From Myxocyprinus asiaticus (taxonomy: Eukaryota; Chordata; Actinopteri; Cypriniformes; Catostomidae), in assembly GCF_019703515.2 (NCBI RefSeq), contig NC_059358.1, positions 49,680,594 through 49,744,593 on the forward strand: a stretch of 64,000 nucleotides of DNA, read 5' to 3'. Shown here one piece after another: positions 51,041-62,009 of this stretch (its first letter is position 1; every line of letters starts with the position of its first letter). The notes under the pieces are model-generated. The model made no database searches. It saw only the letters and a program-made list of their open reading frames with translations, and was not told the origin of the DNA. Both the position numbers and the translations under genes were made by a program.

Positions 51041-52849
51041 ATTTATCCATCAACTCACAATTAGGATGCTTTAGTTAGGTCTGCTGGAACCAGAAATATC
51101 TATCATGATCTATAACTCTGCATAAAATTGATTGGCATCTACGCTAATATTATTCTATTTGTTTCCATGTCTCAATTCATATCCCGAGGTTACCAGAGCC
51201 AGCCAGATCCAGCTTTGTTCCTGCTTGGTGTCAGACTCCACAGCTAGGTGTCTCTGAGTGATGAAGACAAACTACAGCCGGTGCTAGCCAGACATCACTT
51301 CAGTCTTTTGACTTCAGAGGATGAACTGATGCCAACTCCAACTGTAAGACATCGGATAATTCGTATGCCATTGCCTGAAACTTGGATTTAGGATGGACCC
51401 TAAATGGACCCGAACCTCACCGAAATGACCTGCCGGTTGAACTGCAATGCACCTCATTGATCTCTGCCTGCATCACTTTTGTCTATTGATGGACTACACT
51501 CTTGAAATGGAATACATAGACTATCATTTAACTGCCAACAAAAACCTTCATCAGCCAACTAACAAAGGACAATGCATCTATGTGAACTTCTGCAGTTAAT
51601 CCAGGATGGACTTCAAAGACATTAGTCATTAATCTTAAAGTTCATAAAAAAATATATTTTTTCTTTTTTTTAAGCACTGGACCTTAACACTTACTTAATT
51701 TACAAATTTTAAACCATGACTTGCACTGCACACAAATAACTAATATTGGCATTATATTCATGTTGTTTAGCCAGAGGGGAACTGGCCCCCACAGTGAGCC
51801 TGGTTTCTCCCAAGGTTATTTTTCTCCAGTTAACCAACATCTTATGGAGTTTTGTGTACCTTGCCACAGTTGCCTTCAGCTTGCTCACAGGGGTTCTAAA
51901 TACAATTATAATTTAATTAATACATTTTTAGACACAATTTACAATCAAATTTAATCAAACTGCACAATGATCACTCTAAGACTTTATAGATATTTACAGT
52001 TTCATTTTTTGTTAATGTTTGATTTTCTGTAAAGCTGCTTTGAAACGATGTGTTGTGAAAAGCGCTATACAAATAAAAATGACGACTTGACGAAAGTGAT
52101 TAAATCATAAAATAATACAAGACACGTTCACCTTGAACCTAAAATTGAGTTTTCTTTTCTTTAAACAGCATTAACTGTATTACCAAAATATAATACAAAC
52201 ACATTCGATAATTCACACATTTGGCAGCATTATTTTGGGAACACAAGGTAATTTATTACAGATTATTTATTATAATTATAATTATTATCTTTAAATGTAT
52301 AATTGTCTTTAGTTCTTAATCTGTAGGCTATTAGTCATTTTCCATCTGTTGTTTTTGATGGATTCCTAATGCAAATGGAGCCGTTGGAGACAATTTATGT
52401 TTGAATTTGGGGAGGTGGTTAAATAAGGTTTTTTGATCACTTTTTTTGGCTTATTGCTTTTACATTTAGTTTAAATTTAAAGTGCAATTTGAATTTATAA
52501 ATGTCTTTTCTTGATGTTTTTCGTGTTTCAATAAATGAATTAAATTTTTAAAGCAAAATCAATAAAGCAAAAATATTCACAGACCCTCAGCAGGGGGGCT
52601 GACAATGTAATCGGATATCACAATATTTTTTAAGCCAATTATCGCTAAAATATTTTTTAAATATCGCTCAGCCCTATTGTGTTGCCGCACTACTTTTTCT
52701 CTGTGTCTCAATAGGCAGAGCTGTAGATCTAATGACCTTTATATAAAATTAACTGTTATATTTTTGTTTTTCCAGTCAAAATTTGCACTGCAAAAAATAT
52801 ATATTACAGCTGTAACTAATCAATTCTGGCAAATGACCATGGTTTAAGC

Positions 52850-52993
52850 GGGATAATCCACAGCTAGGTGTGCGTTAAACTATTTTAAATGCACTTGGCC
52901 AAGGCAACCAACCTCCACTTCACGTCGGGTGGTTCTTCGCCTCCACGTCGTGCATTTAAAATCATTTAACGCACATCTAACCGTGGATTATCC

Positions 52994-52994
<1 letters not shown>
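52850..52994. repeat. Small fold-back element
   Basis: GGGATAATCCACAGCTAGGT at the left is mirrored by ATCTAACCGTGGATTATCCC at the right, with arms of about 45 bp (including GTGCATTTAAAATCATTTAA) and a ~55-nt loop containing CCACTTCACGTCGGGTGG. No coding capacity. Confidence 0.8.
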
Positions 52995-52995
<1 letters not shown>

Positions 52996-53030
<35 letters not shown>

Positions 53031-53046
53031 TGTATATATATATATA
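52996..53046. repeat. (CA)n and (TA)n microsatellite
   Basis: About 13 CA units followed by TATATATTGTATATATATAT. Confidence 0.9.
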
Positions 53047-53229
53047 ACATAGGCATATTGATTTAAGTTATCTCTTGGAATATATGAAAGCAAACATGAC
53101 AAGTCAGAACAAGATAGATCAGGAGGAAAACTTTGTCCATAATTCATGGAAGTCCAGACTTTAAACCCCTTTATTAAAAATTGTACAGGACTTGCTCTTA
53201 TGATAGTTTACCATTGTTCTTCCATGTTT

Positions 53230-53395
53230 AACAGTGGCATTTGTAATAATAAGGTCATAACAGGTAAGACCATAGATGGCTCCTCATAACTAAGGTTAGG
53301 TCAATGTAGATAGTCCTTCTAAAAAATAAACTATAGTATTTATGAAAAAACTAATAGCCTCAACACATCTAGAAACTTATGGATTCCTAATGGAT
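53230..53395 (+). repeat. Local duplication, copy 1 left part
   Basis: TTAGGTCAATGTAGATAGTC, TTATGAAAAAACTAATAG and CAACACATCTAGAAA correspond to TTAGGTCAATGTAGTTAGTC, TTATGAAAAAATACTAG and AACACATTTTGAAA at 54815-54900. Copy 1 continues beyond the MITE at 54286-54460, which matches 55035-55165. Confidence 0.6.
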
Positions 53396-53399
53396 TTAA

Positions 53400-54281
53400 A
53401 GGGATAGTTCACCCAAAAATCTAAATTCTCTCATTATTTACTCACCCTCATGATATCCCGGGTGTGTATGACTTTCTTTCTTCACCAGAACACATTTGAA
53501 GAAAAATAGGAAAATATCTTAGCTCAGTAGGTGAATGGAGATTTTTCTTTTGAAGCTCAAAAAACCGCAGACAGTCAGCATAAACTTCATCCATACGAAT
53601 CCAGCTGTTAAATTAATGTCTTCTAAAGCGCCTCGATCACTTTTTGTGTGAAAAAGATAAACATTTAAGTACTTTTTTTAACTCTAAATCATGCTTCCGG
53701 TCAGCAGTGGTACTCGCTTGTGATGTAATTGCATTGGCATTTGAAACACGTGAGAACTGATGCATGTGCTTCACAGCTGGAAGAGCAGGGCTGTTTACAA
53801 ATGAGAAGGAGGAACACTGTTGATTTTGATTTAGATCCGTTATTATCTGTTTCTTTACTCACAATGATGTGTTGCTGTGCTTATCCTGGATGTCTCAACC
53901 GAATGGAGAACGTGAGATTACCTCGGTATCCATGGTAATGCAAATATGTCACACGAGAGACCGCTTGGACTCCACTGAAGCTTTGGACTATAGTTAAAAA
54001 GTACTTAAATATTGATCTTTTTCACACCAAAAGTGATCGTGTCACTTTAGAAGACATTTAATAGTTGGAGTCGTATGGATGACGTTTATGCTAACTGTCT
54101 GTGATTTTTGGACCTTCAAAAGAGAAATCTCCATTCACTTGCATTTTAAGGACATACTGAACTAAGATACTTTCTATTTTCTTCAAATGTGTTCTGGTGA
54201 AGACAGAAAGTCATTCACACTTGGGATATCATGAGGTGAGTAAATAATTAGATAATTTTCATTTTTGAGTGAACTATCCCT
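53400..54281. mobile_element. TTAA-type fold-back MITE, complete
   Basis: AGGGATAGTTCACCCAAAAA at the left and its reverse complement at the right are flanked by TTAA at 53396-53399 and 54282-54285. The arms extend about 300 bp each, containing for example CAGAACACATTTGAAGAAAA and CACTTTTTGTGTGAAAAAGA. The central ~280 bp is unique, with a 69-residue frame that is not called. The TTAA duplication is shared by piggyBac and Kolobok groups; which one is unresolved. Confidence 0.88.
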
Positions 54282-54460
54282 TTAAGATGAAGAATCTGTA
54301 ACAAAGTCATAATAGCAATTTTAGTGGGTGATGATGTGTAGATTAAAAAGTCTTCTAATTTTTGTTTGTACATGCCACAGTGTTGTTTCCTCTTTTCCTT
54401 GTCAGTGCTGTTTAATGTTGAGGCTGTCTAGCCATTTGAGATGTTTGACTTTCTCTAAAG

Positions 54461-54545
54461 CAGTGGCTCTCAACTGGTATTTCTTCAGGACCCAGATTTT
54501 ACTTTGGAAATCAAGTGGCAACCCACCATATTAAAAACATAGCCT
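54461..54545 (+). repeat. hAT-like left-end fragment
   Basis: CAGTGGCTCTCAACTGGTAT, followed by CAGGACCCAGATTTTA and GGCAACCCACC, is a hAT-type terminus pattern. The local duplicate at 55165 lacks it, so similarity between the copies ends exactly at this base. Confidence 0.5.
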
Positions 54546-54789
54546 GTATTTAATGTATACTGGGTGGCATTTTCTTTTGATCTTGCATAGTTTTGTTTAT
54601 GGTTTTCAAGTATAAGTGCATGCATCAAGTGACATGTCAACATGATGTCAACAACAAAAGCTACAGGAAGTTTTCTCTCCCCCTTTTAAAAATTGAAGAG
54701 CATATTTATTTATATGAGCCCATTATTATCCCGTGTGTTTCCTAATTTCAAACATCATTCAAACAGCACAAACATATTACACAGGAGGA

Positions 54790-55170
54790 AAGGTTCATCA
54801 TTACCATGGTTTAGGTCAATGTAGTTAGTCTTAAATAATAGTAATAACAATAATAAAATATAGAACTTATGAAAAAATACTAGCCGAAACACATTTTGAA
54901 AATGTAACTACAAATGCCACTGTTGATATAAAAATGAGGTCTTAATCTACCTATCGATTATTTCATATAACATTTAGTAAAAATACAACAGTTACTTTTA
55001 CTCATGTAAAATCATGAAACAATTTTGTAAAGGTGTTGATGTGTAATAAAAAAAAAAAAAAAAAAAAGCGCATAGCACAATGTTGCTCTTTTCCTCCTCA
55101 GTGCTGTTTGGCATGTCGGGGCTGCCTACTGTTTGAGAGGTTTGACTTGACTTCCTCCATAGCGCTTTAA
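54790..55170 (+). repeat. Local duplication, copy 2
   Basis: Diverged second copy of 53230-53395 plus 54286-54460, uninterrupted by the MITE. Shared blocks at its right end are GATGTGTA, TGTTGCTCTTTTCCT, CAGTGCTGTTTGG and GAGAGGTTTGACTT. It contains a poly(A) run at 55049-55068. Confidence 0.55.
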
Positions 55171-55179
55171 ACTAGAAAA

Positions 55180-55499
55180 GTCTCACTAGAATTGAAATGG
55201 GTCACATCAGTTTTGAGGTCTACGTGCCGCAATATAGAGGGAAGCCCGGTTCAGTTACACTCGCGTGAAAGCTTTAACCGCACTGCAAAAAAATCGCAGT
55301 GCAGATGAGAAGCCTTTAGCTGAATGCAAGATTATCATTAAATTTGCCTTCAGTCCTAAACAGGCTATCACTTGGGTGGCCGCCGAAAAATCTTCAATGG
55401 GAGAAACATGACATTGTTCTTTCCCTGCTGTCCGCGACACTGTCCGAATAGACCTGTGACCCACTTTTGGGTCGTGACCCACCAGTTGAAGAAACACTG
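55180..55499 (-). repeat. hAT-like right-end fragment
   Basis: On the reverse strand it starts CAGTGTTTCTTCAACTGGTG followed by GGTCACGACCCAAAAGTGGG, the same terminus class as 54461. No matching 8-bp flanks join the two, so they are probably separate fragments. An 80-residue minus-strand frame here is not called. Confidence 0.5.
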
Positions 55500-57465
55500 T
55501 GATGTTGAAAAGTCTGTGTAAAATTTTACATTTTGTATATTAAGTTTTGTGATCTGCGCTTAAAAATCGAGGGAAGCCTGGTTAAATCCAGCATGTGATT
55601 TATTACATGGCCTAATACATTTATTAGTATTTTCAATAGAACCGACAGGATTACACATATTTAATTAAAATAAAAACAAAAATATAACAACTGAAGAGGT
55701 CCCACAAATATTTGAGTCTGTTAAAGGGCACTGATGATCAATGCTCTGATTTGTTGACAGCCTCTCACAGCTTGATCAGACTTGTCTTTACTTTAATGAT
55801 TAGCATGTTGATAGGTGGACCTGACAAACATGCAAGCAAAAATGCACACAGCACTGTTTACATAAATCTCTCATTTCATGCCATGAGAGATGGCCAATTT
55901 CAGAGCTGCAGAGTGTGTGAGGCATTAATCTCTGGCACTCACACTCTCGGGGTTGAGTGCATTCAGCCTAAAGCCGATTATTACTAATAAATAAGTACAG
56001 CAGCCACTTGCCGAGAAGTCTATTAGCATATGACAGGGGCAATTGATGGGACAGTTATCATATTACATTGGGGTAACCCCCCCTTCCCCCCACTTCACTT
56101 GTTCGTGTTTGTAAGGGATGTTTAATATACTGTAGATCTGTGTCCATTAGACCGCACACAGGGGACAAGAATCATATAAACTGCTCGGATATTGCAGAAT
56201 GCATTTTCACTGGGAAAGCGGAGGAGAAATTCAGCAAGACACAAATTATTATGGATGCGGATGCAGCGTGTGAGTTTAGCTGGGGTCAAAGTGGAGTGAG
56301 CAGCGAGCTCTTCCATTTCTGGTGGGCCGATCTGACACGCTAGTGAGATTTTAATTTCAAGAAGCCCTTCCACTGCTCACCTCACAGTGCACACACCACA
56401 ATTAGCAGGCAGCTATCGCAGAGGAAGAAGGGTGGAGAATATCCCAGTCTAAGCCCTTCTAAGCCAGCCAAGCCCACCTCACTCTCCCAGCTCTAGTCAG
56501 GCATGGCCTGTCCCTGTCGGACCAGTCATTGGACTTAATGCATTTTATCCTATATTAGAGACTGTTTGGTTATGAGTGTTCACGCTAGTTCATAAAGCAG
56601 AAAAATGCAATATGGGATGAACGGTCTTTCACACTTCGCGCTGGTCTCAAATGGATCAGCTCAACAGCCATGTCCGTTGGATAAAGGACTTCTCATATGA
56701 CTACCATTAGTCCCAGTCCAGAAAACACACACTGAACACATGCCTTCTGTGTGTGTTTCTGAAACTCTGAGTTAACTTCTGAAATGATTGTGAGTTTGGA
56801 GAAGTTTTCTATAAGGAAGTTCTCTCCTATTTCAGTCTGAATGTACAGTACTTCTGGTTGAAACATGGTGTGTTGAACACAGGCCACAGGCAAGTTATAA
56901 TTTACATTGGGAGGGTGCCACCTAATGCAAATTAAATCTTCACACACATAACCGCCAACTGTCTGTGATTTTATATCACCAATTAAAGCTCTCTTGACAG
57001 TTGTGTGAACAGTTTCATTAGAGGAGATAATAATGCAAAGTGAAATGATAAGCAATCATAATGATAAATGCGCAGACATTACAGGCCATGTTAATGAGGT
57101 GTAAATGATCTCATTAGTTTTTTTTGGAAAGAGTAGAGATTAGATGAAAGCGGAGTGGACATGATTCTGGCTTGTTCAGAAAACCCTAATTAGGAGCCAA
57201 TATCCAGCAGCCAATGAGGCGCAACCTTTTGGTAAACAATTCCATCTTTATAGCTCTCATGGAGTCTGTCTGTCTGTCTGTCGGTCTGTTTTTCTACATT
57301 AAAATTCAATATTCACTTTAAGAAACTGTTGGTTAAATGCACATCTTTTTGAGGCAACACAGACAATAGTTTGTGATTTCACAAATGAGTATGGCAACCT
57401 TAGTATGTGACCTGTAAAGTTGGCACTAATGTGTTAGTGGCAAAAAAAAAAAAAATCAGCACACA
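55500..57465. other. Anonymous, largely non-repetitive sequence
   Basis: No gene or element end is recognised over almost 2 kb; a (GTCT)n stretch lies near 57265-57290. Frames at 55712-55987, 56140-56343 and 57055-56693 (minus) show no motifs. Blocks such as CCCTAATTAGGAGCCAATAT and AATGAGGTGTAAATGATCTC look like homeodomain-type AT cores. Conserved non-coding sequence is possible but not testable here. Confidence 0.4.
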
Positions 57466-58654
57466 AGTCATAAATCTTACTGATAAAAACCGTGCCAAAA
57501 TCAAACAAAGGGAGTCCAAAACAGACTACAAATCCCATGAAGCCTTGCTCACTAAAGGATCGAACTCTCAACTCCTATTGGATAAGCCACACAACAGAAC
57601 GCACCTCAACCATGACATCATCAGGAGTAGAAATACCTCTGAAATGCTTCCGGGATTTGCTTCCAGTAACTTTGCTCGCCGTGTATAGACACAGCTCATC
57701 GCTGCTCTCAGGTGTAGCCTCGTGGCACAAGGAAGTAACGTACGACTTGAAACTGTGGCCATACAATCTCCATCTCGCTGGACAAGTTGAGATTACTCTG
57801 TGTTCCACCGAACACTCTAACGGATCTGAAGGAGACCGCCGAGCAATCCGCATCTTCATCCATTTGCCTGCAGAAGTGAAGAGATAAAAGATTTCTCTTC
57901 CATCTTCAATCAAGTCGACGTTGCTGATTTCTCCGCCAGCCCGCCGACAAAGCGAGGAAACGGCCTCCCGTCATCACCTGAGCCTCAAGATACACCGAGT
58001 CGGAGTTAAAGGATGGATGAAAACACATTCTACCTGTGTCCTCATGCGATTCAAGTAAGAGGTTTACGTCTGGGCAGAGACAGAATATTATAGTGTGTTA
58101 TTCTTGTGTATCAAGGTTATTGCTTGTACAGTTTACGGACCACCGTGTCCACTCATTGCGGCTAATACTCAAGGTATTATCACGAATGAGATTTGCTGTA
58201 TTGTAGTCCAACCACATTGGACTGTTGTGAATTTCCACCATCGCGGGTGAGACCGGCAAACTGAGTTCATCCATTAAAGAACCAAAGACCGCGGAACGGT
58301 TTACGAGCCGTCCACTGCGTCTCTGAGTGATAAACTAACAGCTGCTTTCTCTCCCACGATCGCGAAACCAGCTTTGGGGCCATCACTAAATTCTCTCTCT
58401 CTCTCGTACTAACCACACACACACACGCGACCCCTCACAAACATTCTCGCACACATTTTTGGCTAGTAGATAGCTTCGTGATAAAGCTCAGCTTTGTCCC
58501 TAAGCTATCATACAAGCGGATACACGCGGTAAACTGGTAGACGCCATTGGCTGGTTTCTCTCCGCCCACATTCGCGGCCATATTCTCTGGCCGGAAGTCT
58601 TGCATGACATACTCTCCACGAGAGTCACGTCCGCCATTTTTTGCACGTCCCTCC

Positions 58655-58709
<55 letters not shown>

Positions 58710-59460
58710 CATGTGTTATAGGATTATTTTGGTACCATATCTAATCATATCACTGTTTAGTTTGTAGTTGGAAGTTTATTGACTGCATTGTATTAATTAT
58801 TAATTGATATTACTGCATAAATAAATTTTGTTATATTTCAAAGAGAAGTGTTTTGGTTTGTTTTGCATACACCTGTGTCACATGCTGACGGGATGTCAGT
58901 TCTCGGATTCAAGCCTTCATTCATTGTTTTTTTTTTTCTGAAAATCGATATTCTTCGGATGTCGATTTTCCTAAGAAAACAATCTAATACTGAGACTGTT
59001 ATACTATCTGGTTATTAGTCCCTGATTCCAGGGTGATGCCCCAGCAATATTAGTCCTTATTAATATTCTATTGATTTTTGATAATTGATAATTATCTTTG
59101 ATGATTGTTGAATTTGAAGGATCCATAAGCTAATGTTAATTTTAATTAATGTTTCATCGATGTTAATGATTAGTGATTATCTTTGATAACTGTTGATTTA
59201 AAAGATTAAAAAAGCTAACATTGATTCTCATCAATGTTCTATTGATTTTAATAATTAGTAATTATCTTTGATAATTATTAATTAATGCTAATAACCAAAC
59301 CCGCTCCTAAACGTAGCGCACTACATTTACTGGAGCCCCATATGAGGTTTTAATGAGTTAGATTCAATTAATTAATTTAAATATTAATTAATAAATAAAG
59401 AAATAATTATTAATTATTTCTGATAGTAACACTGATCTAAACAACCAGTAAAGCCCTATA
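57466..59460 (+). mobile_element. 1.9-kb TG...CA element, copy C
   Basis: This copy runs in the plus sense from AAGTCATAAATCTTACTGAT to AACCAGTAAAGCCCTATA. The first ~80 bp of the element (TGTTGGGCCTCATG...) are missing and the last bases read CCCTATA, so both ends are eroded and no target duplication is evident. The order of parts follows A and B: GC-rich first half, CA tract, GTTATAGGATTATTTT, and the AT-rich degenerate repeats. It carries about 250 bp between two CA runs (58415-58655) that A and B lack. A 131-residue sense frame (57492-57887) corresponds to that of copy A. Confidence 0.85.
58656..58706. repeat. (CA)n microsatellite of copy C
   Basis: About 25 CA units. Confidence 0.95.
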
Positions 59461-59640
59461 GCTGTGTGTGGGTGTTGTAACTTGCAACATTGTAAAATTA
59501 GGATGAGAAAGTGCGGGCTGGGAAATAAGGTGAAAAACGTAGTGGAGCCACAATGAGCTGAGTGATGTCAGAGGCACACAGAGGAGTTAAGGCACACGAT
59601 AGCAAATTAGCAATGTTAACTTTAGCAGTCGTGGCAATGA

Positions 59641-59967
59641 ATGAGCAATCGTTATTATAGTTCAAAAGGGCAAACAGTCGAAGTTATCTTATGCGAGATA
59701 CAAAAAAACTGCAAAGCTGATTCTAAACAAGTTGCGTTTGTCATCCGTCACCGTGACAGCAAGTGGACTTTTGAAGCTGAAATAATGAGTGGATTAGCTA
59801 TGCTGTTTCAATCAGCAAGAGAGGAATCACAGAAAACTTGGATATATTTTACCAACTTTATTGGCAAGGAGGATGGATATGCCGTCACGGCATATAATGT
59901 GAAATCAGTGTCGATCAGGTCTGTGTGTCCCGGCCGGGTCCGTGTCCGGGTCCCAGCTTTCAAATAA
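59641..59967 (+). CDS. Unrecognised ORF, 108 residues
   Basis: The frame encodes MSNRYYSSKGQTVEVILCEI, then NCKADSKQVAFVIRHRDSKW, TFEAEIMSGLAMLF and WIYFTNFIGKEDGYAVTAYN. The N-terminal 90 residues have ordinary globular composition and few rare codons; the tail runs into GC-rich repeat sequence at about 59920. I do not recognise the family. It lies between an LTR-like element and a hAT-like fragment, so a transposon-borne gene fragment is as likely as a host exon. No splice or promoter signal supports expression. Confidence 0.3.
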   Translation: MSNRYYSSKGQTVEVILCEIQKNCKADSKQVAFVIRHRDSKWTFEAEIMSGLAMLFQSAREESQKTWIYFTNFIGKEDGYAVTAYNVKSVSIRSVCPGRVRVRVPAFK

Positions 59968-60050
59968 TAGACAGGTCCGGTTCAGGTTCGGGTAGTACAT
60001 TTCCGGGTCTCTTTGGGTGCGGGCACAAATTTTTGGACCCGTGAAGACTA
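59915..60050. repeat. GC-rich hAT-like subterminal fragment
   Basis: Repeated GGGTCCGTGTCCGGGTCC, GGTCCGGTTCAGGTTCGGGT and TTTGGACCCGTGAAGAC resemble subterminal repeats of fish hAT elements. Ends are not defined. Confidence 0.45.
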
Positions 60051-60077
60051 TGCAAACCTTAATATATACAATATATA

Positions 60078-60368
60078 TACAGTTGTGCTCATAAGTTTGC
60101 ATACCCTGGCAGAAATTGTGACATTTTGGTATTGATTATGAAAATATGACTGATCATGCAAAAAACTGTCTTTTATTTAAGGATAATGATCATATGAAGC
60201 CATTTATTATCACATAGATGTTTGGCTCCTTTTTTAAATCATAATGATAACAGAAATCACCCAAATGGCCCTGATCAAAAGTTTACATACCCTTGAATGT
60301 TTGGCCTTGTTACAGACACACAAGGTGACACACACAGGTCTAAATAGCAATTAAAGGTTAATTTCCCA
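60078..60368 (+). mobile_element. 5' end of a Tc1-like element (truncated)
   Basis: It starts TATACAGTTGTGCTCATAAG with TTTGCATACCCTGGCAG, and repeats a variant (GATCAAAAGTTTACATACCC) near 60275, the usual double-motif layout of Tc1-type terminal repeats. No transposase or right end is present; it is cut by the Gypsy integrase fragment. Confidence 0.75.
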
Positions 60369-60370
60369 GC

Positions 60371-61110
60371 ATGTTATTTTGCGGAGGCACATTCAGAATA
60401 ATCTCCCGAGTGGGAATTCCAAAAGAAATCCTCACTGATCAGGGCACTACTTTCATGTACAGGCATACACTACGCAAACTATATGAATTGTTGGGTATTA
60501 AATCAATTCACACCAGTGTGTACCACCCACAGACAGACGGGTTGGTGGAACGGTTTAATAAAACCCTGAAAAATATGATTCGTAAATTTGTTCACAAGAG
60601 TGCTAGGAACTGGGACAAGTGGCTCGATCAACTATTATTTGCAGTTCGTGAGGTCCCACAAGCCTCCACTGGGTTTTCCCCATTCGAGCTGCTGCATGGG
60701 CGTTGACCATGCGTGTGCTCAACATCCTGCGGGAAGCTTGGGAGGAGGGACCTTCAAACAGCAAAATTTAAATTCAGTACATACTTGATCTTTGAGCAAA
60801 ACTCCACATTTTGGGTCAACTAACACAGGAGAATTTGCTCCAAGCTCAGGAACGTCATACATACCACCTCAACCTCCTGAAATTATGGTGGGAGGCAGTC
60901 CCTTTGTCTCCCGGTGCAAATTCCCATAGCTGAAAGTGCTTTTATTACTCCAAACATCAAGCTCTAAATTACACACCAAGTGGTAAGGGCCCTTGAGGTC
61001 ACACGCCGAGTGGAAGATCTCGATTATGAGGTTAAACTAACAGATGGGGCAGCGCACGTCAAATATACCACCTCAACCTCCTGAAATTATGGCAGGAGGC
61101 AGTCCCTGTG
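60371..61110 (+). pseudogene. Gmr1-like Gypsy integrase
   Basis: An open segment (60371-60703) carries the integrase core: SRVGIPKEILTDQGTTF (second catalytic Asp in LTDQG), IKSIHTSVYHPQTDGLVERF (the PQTDG stretch with the catalytic Glu), ARNWDKWLDQLLFAVREVPQ and ASTGFSPFELLHGR. After a disrupted interval, the C-terminal part reads VVRALEVTRRVEDLDYEVKL and TDGAAHVK (60980-61060). The first part of the core, with the zinc-binding domain and first Asp, is missing because of the truncation at 60370. The integrase lies upstream of RT, unlike standard Gypsy. Confidence 0.85.
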
Positions 61111-61189
61111 ATGTTGGCAATGGTGGTTCTGAAGAGGACAGAGCTCGGACCGGAGGTGAACTTTTAAGTGGTCAATCATGTCTCCCCGG

Positions 61190-61985
61190 TTGCTTGTGGG
61201 GACCACATCTCACCATCCGAAGTCACAGAGGTTGCCATGTTGCAAAAATATTTGCAGACGTGTTCTCGCCTCTGCCTGGTCATACAAACCCCATACAGTA
61301 CCACATCCAAACTACTCCCAGGGTAGTGGTACATAACCATCCTTACCGGCTTCCTGAGCACAAGAAAAAAGTAGTTTGGGAAGAATTAGATGCAATGCTT
61401 GATATGGGAGTAATAGAAGAATCCCACAGTGATTGATCCAGCCCGGTCATTCTAGTCCCTAAGAGCGATGGGTCAGTACGGTTCTGTGTGGATTATAGTA
61501 AAGTCATTGCGGTGTCTAAATTTGATGCATACCCCATGCCTCCTATTGATGAGTTGCTTGATCGGTTGACCACCGCTTGCTTTTACTCGACACTGGATTT
61601 GACAAAGGGTTATTGGCAGATCCCCTTAACGCCAATGTCTCATGATAAAACGGTTTCAGCGCCTTATGGACTGAGTCCTCAGACTGCACTCGGCTTATGT
61701 GCAGCATCTGAGGGCTGTTTTGAGGTCGCTGTGATGAGCGGGACTCACGGCAAACCCCAAGAAGTGCGCAATTGGGCAGGTGGAAGTACGATATCTGGGG
61801 TTCCACTTGGGTTATGGGCAGGTGCATCCCCAAATTGATAAGATGGCAGCGATTGCAACCTGCCCAAGACCCAAGACCAAAAAGTTGGTGAGGCTGGCTG
61901 GCTATTATAGAAGGTTTGTGCCTAATTATTCAGATGTCACCAGCCTGCTGACCGATCTCACTAAAAGGGAGCTCCAGACCTGGTC
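61190..61985 (+). pseudogene. Gmr1-like Gypsy reverse transcriptase, catalytic box deleted
   Basis: Blocks in order are FADVFSPLPGHTNPIQYHI, VVVHNHPYRLPEHKKKVVW, LDAMLDMGVIEESHSD followed by TGA in place of Trp, PVILVPKSDGSVRFCVDYSK, FDAYPMPPIDELLDRL and YSTLDLTKGYWQIPLTPMSH. After PYGL at about 61672 a deletion removes about 60 residues, including the YLDD active site. The frame then shifts, and the thumb region VRYLGFHLGYGQVHPQIDKM with LAGYYRRFVPNYSDVTSLLT follows at 61785-61960. Inactive. Confidence 0.9.
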
Positions 61986-62009
61986 TAGTGGACGAAGCAG
62001 TGTCAACAG

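Larger units (their letters stand above)
47290..52095 (+). mobile_element. L2-type LINE, near full length, decayed
   Basis: A 5' UTR of about 400 bp precedes ORF1 (47686-48430), an inter-ORF spacer, ORF2 (48700-51040) and a roughly 1-kb 3' UTR. The 3' UTR contains GCCTGGTTTCTCCCAAGG and ends AAGCGCTATACAAATAAA with a short TGACGACTTGACG tail. Boundaries at the 5' side are approximate. Confidence 0.85.
46655..52676. mobile_element. hAT-like element containing a full L2 LINE
   Basis: The left end TAGGGCTGGGCGATAGGACG and, reverse strand, TAGGGCTGAGCGATATTTAA at the right are inverted. The flanks GTGTGTGG (46647-46654) and TTGTGTTG (52677-52684) agree in 6 of 8. Subterminal GATGTAATCGG occurs on both sides. 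Nearly all the interior is an L2 (about 47.3-52.1 kb). The remaining ~1.2 kb has no clear transposase. Confidence 0.65.

Noticed and set aside
54461..55499. One complete hAT element from CAGTGGCTCT to its inverted end
   Set aside because: The 8-bp flanks do not match, and the interior contains the second copy of the local duplication, so the ends are more likely separate fragments.
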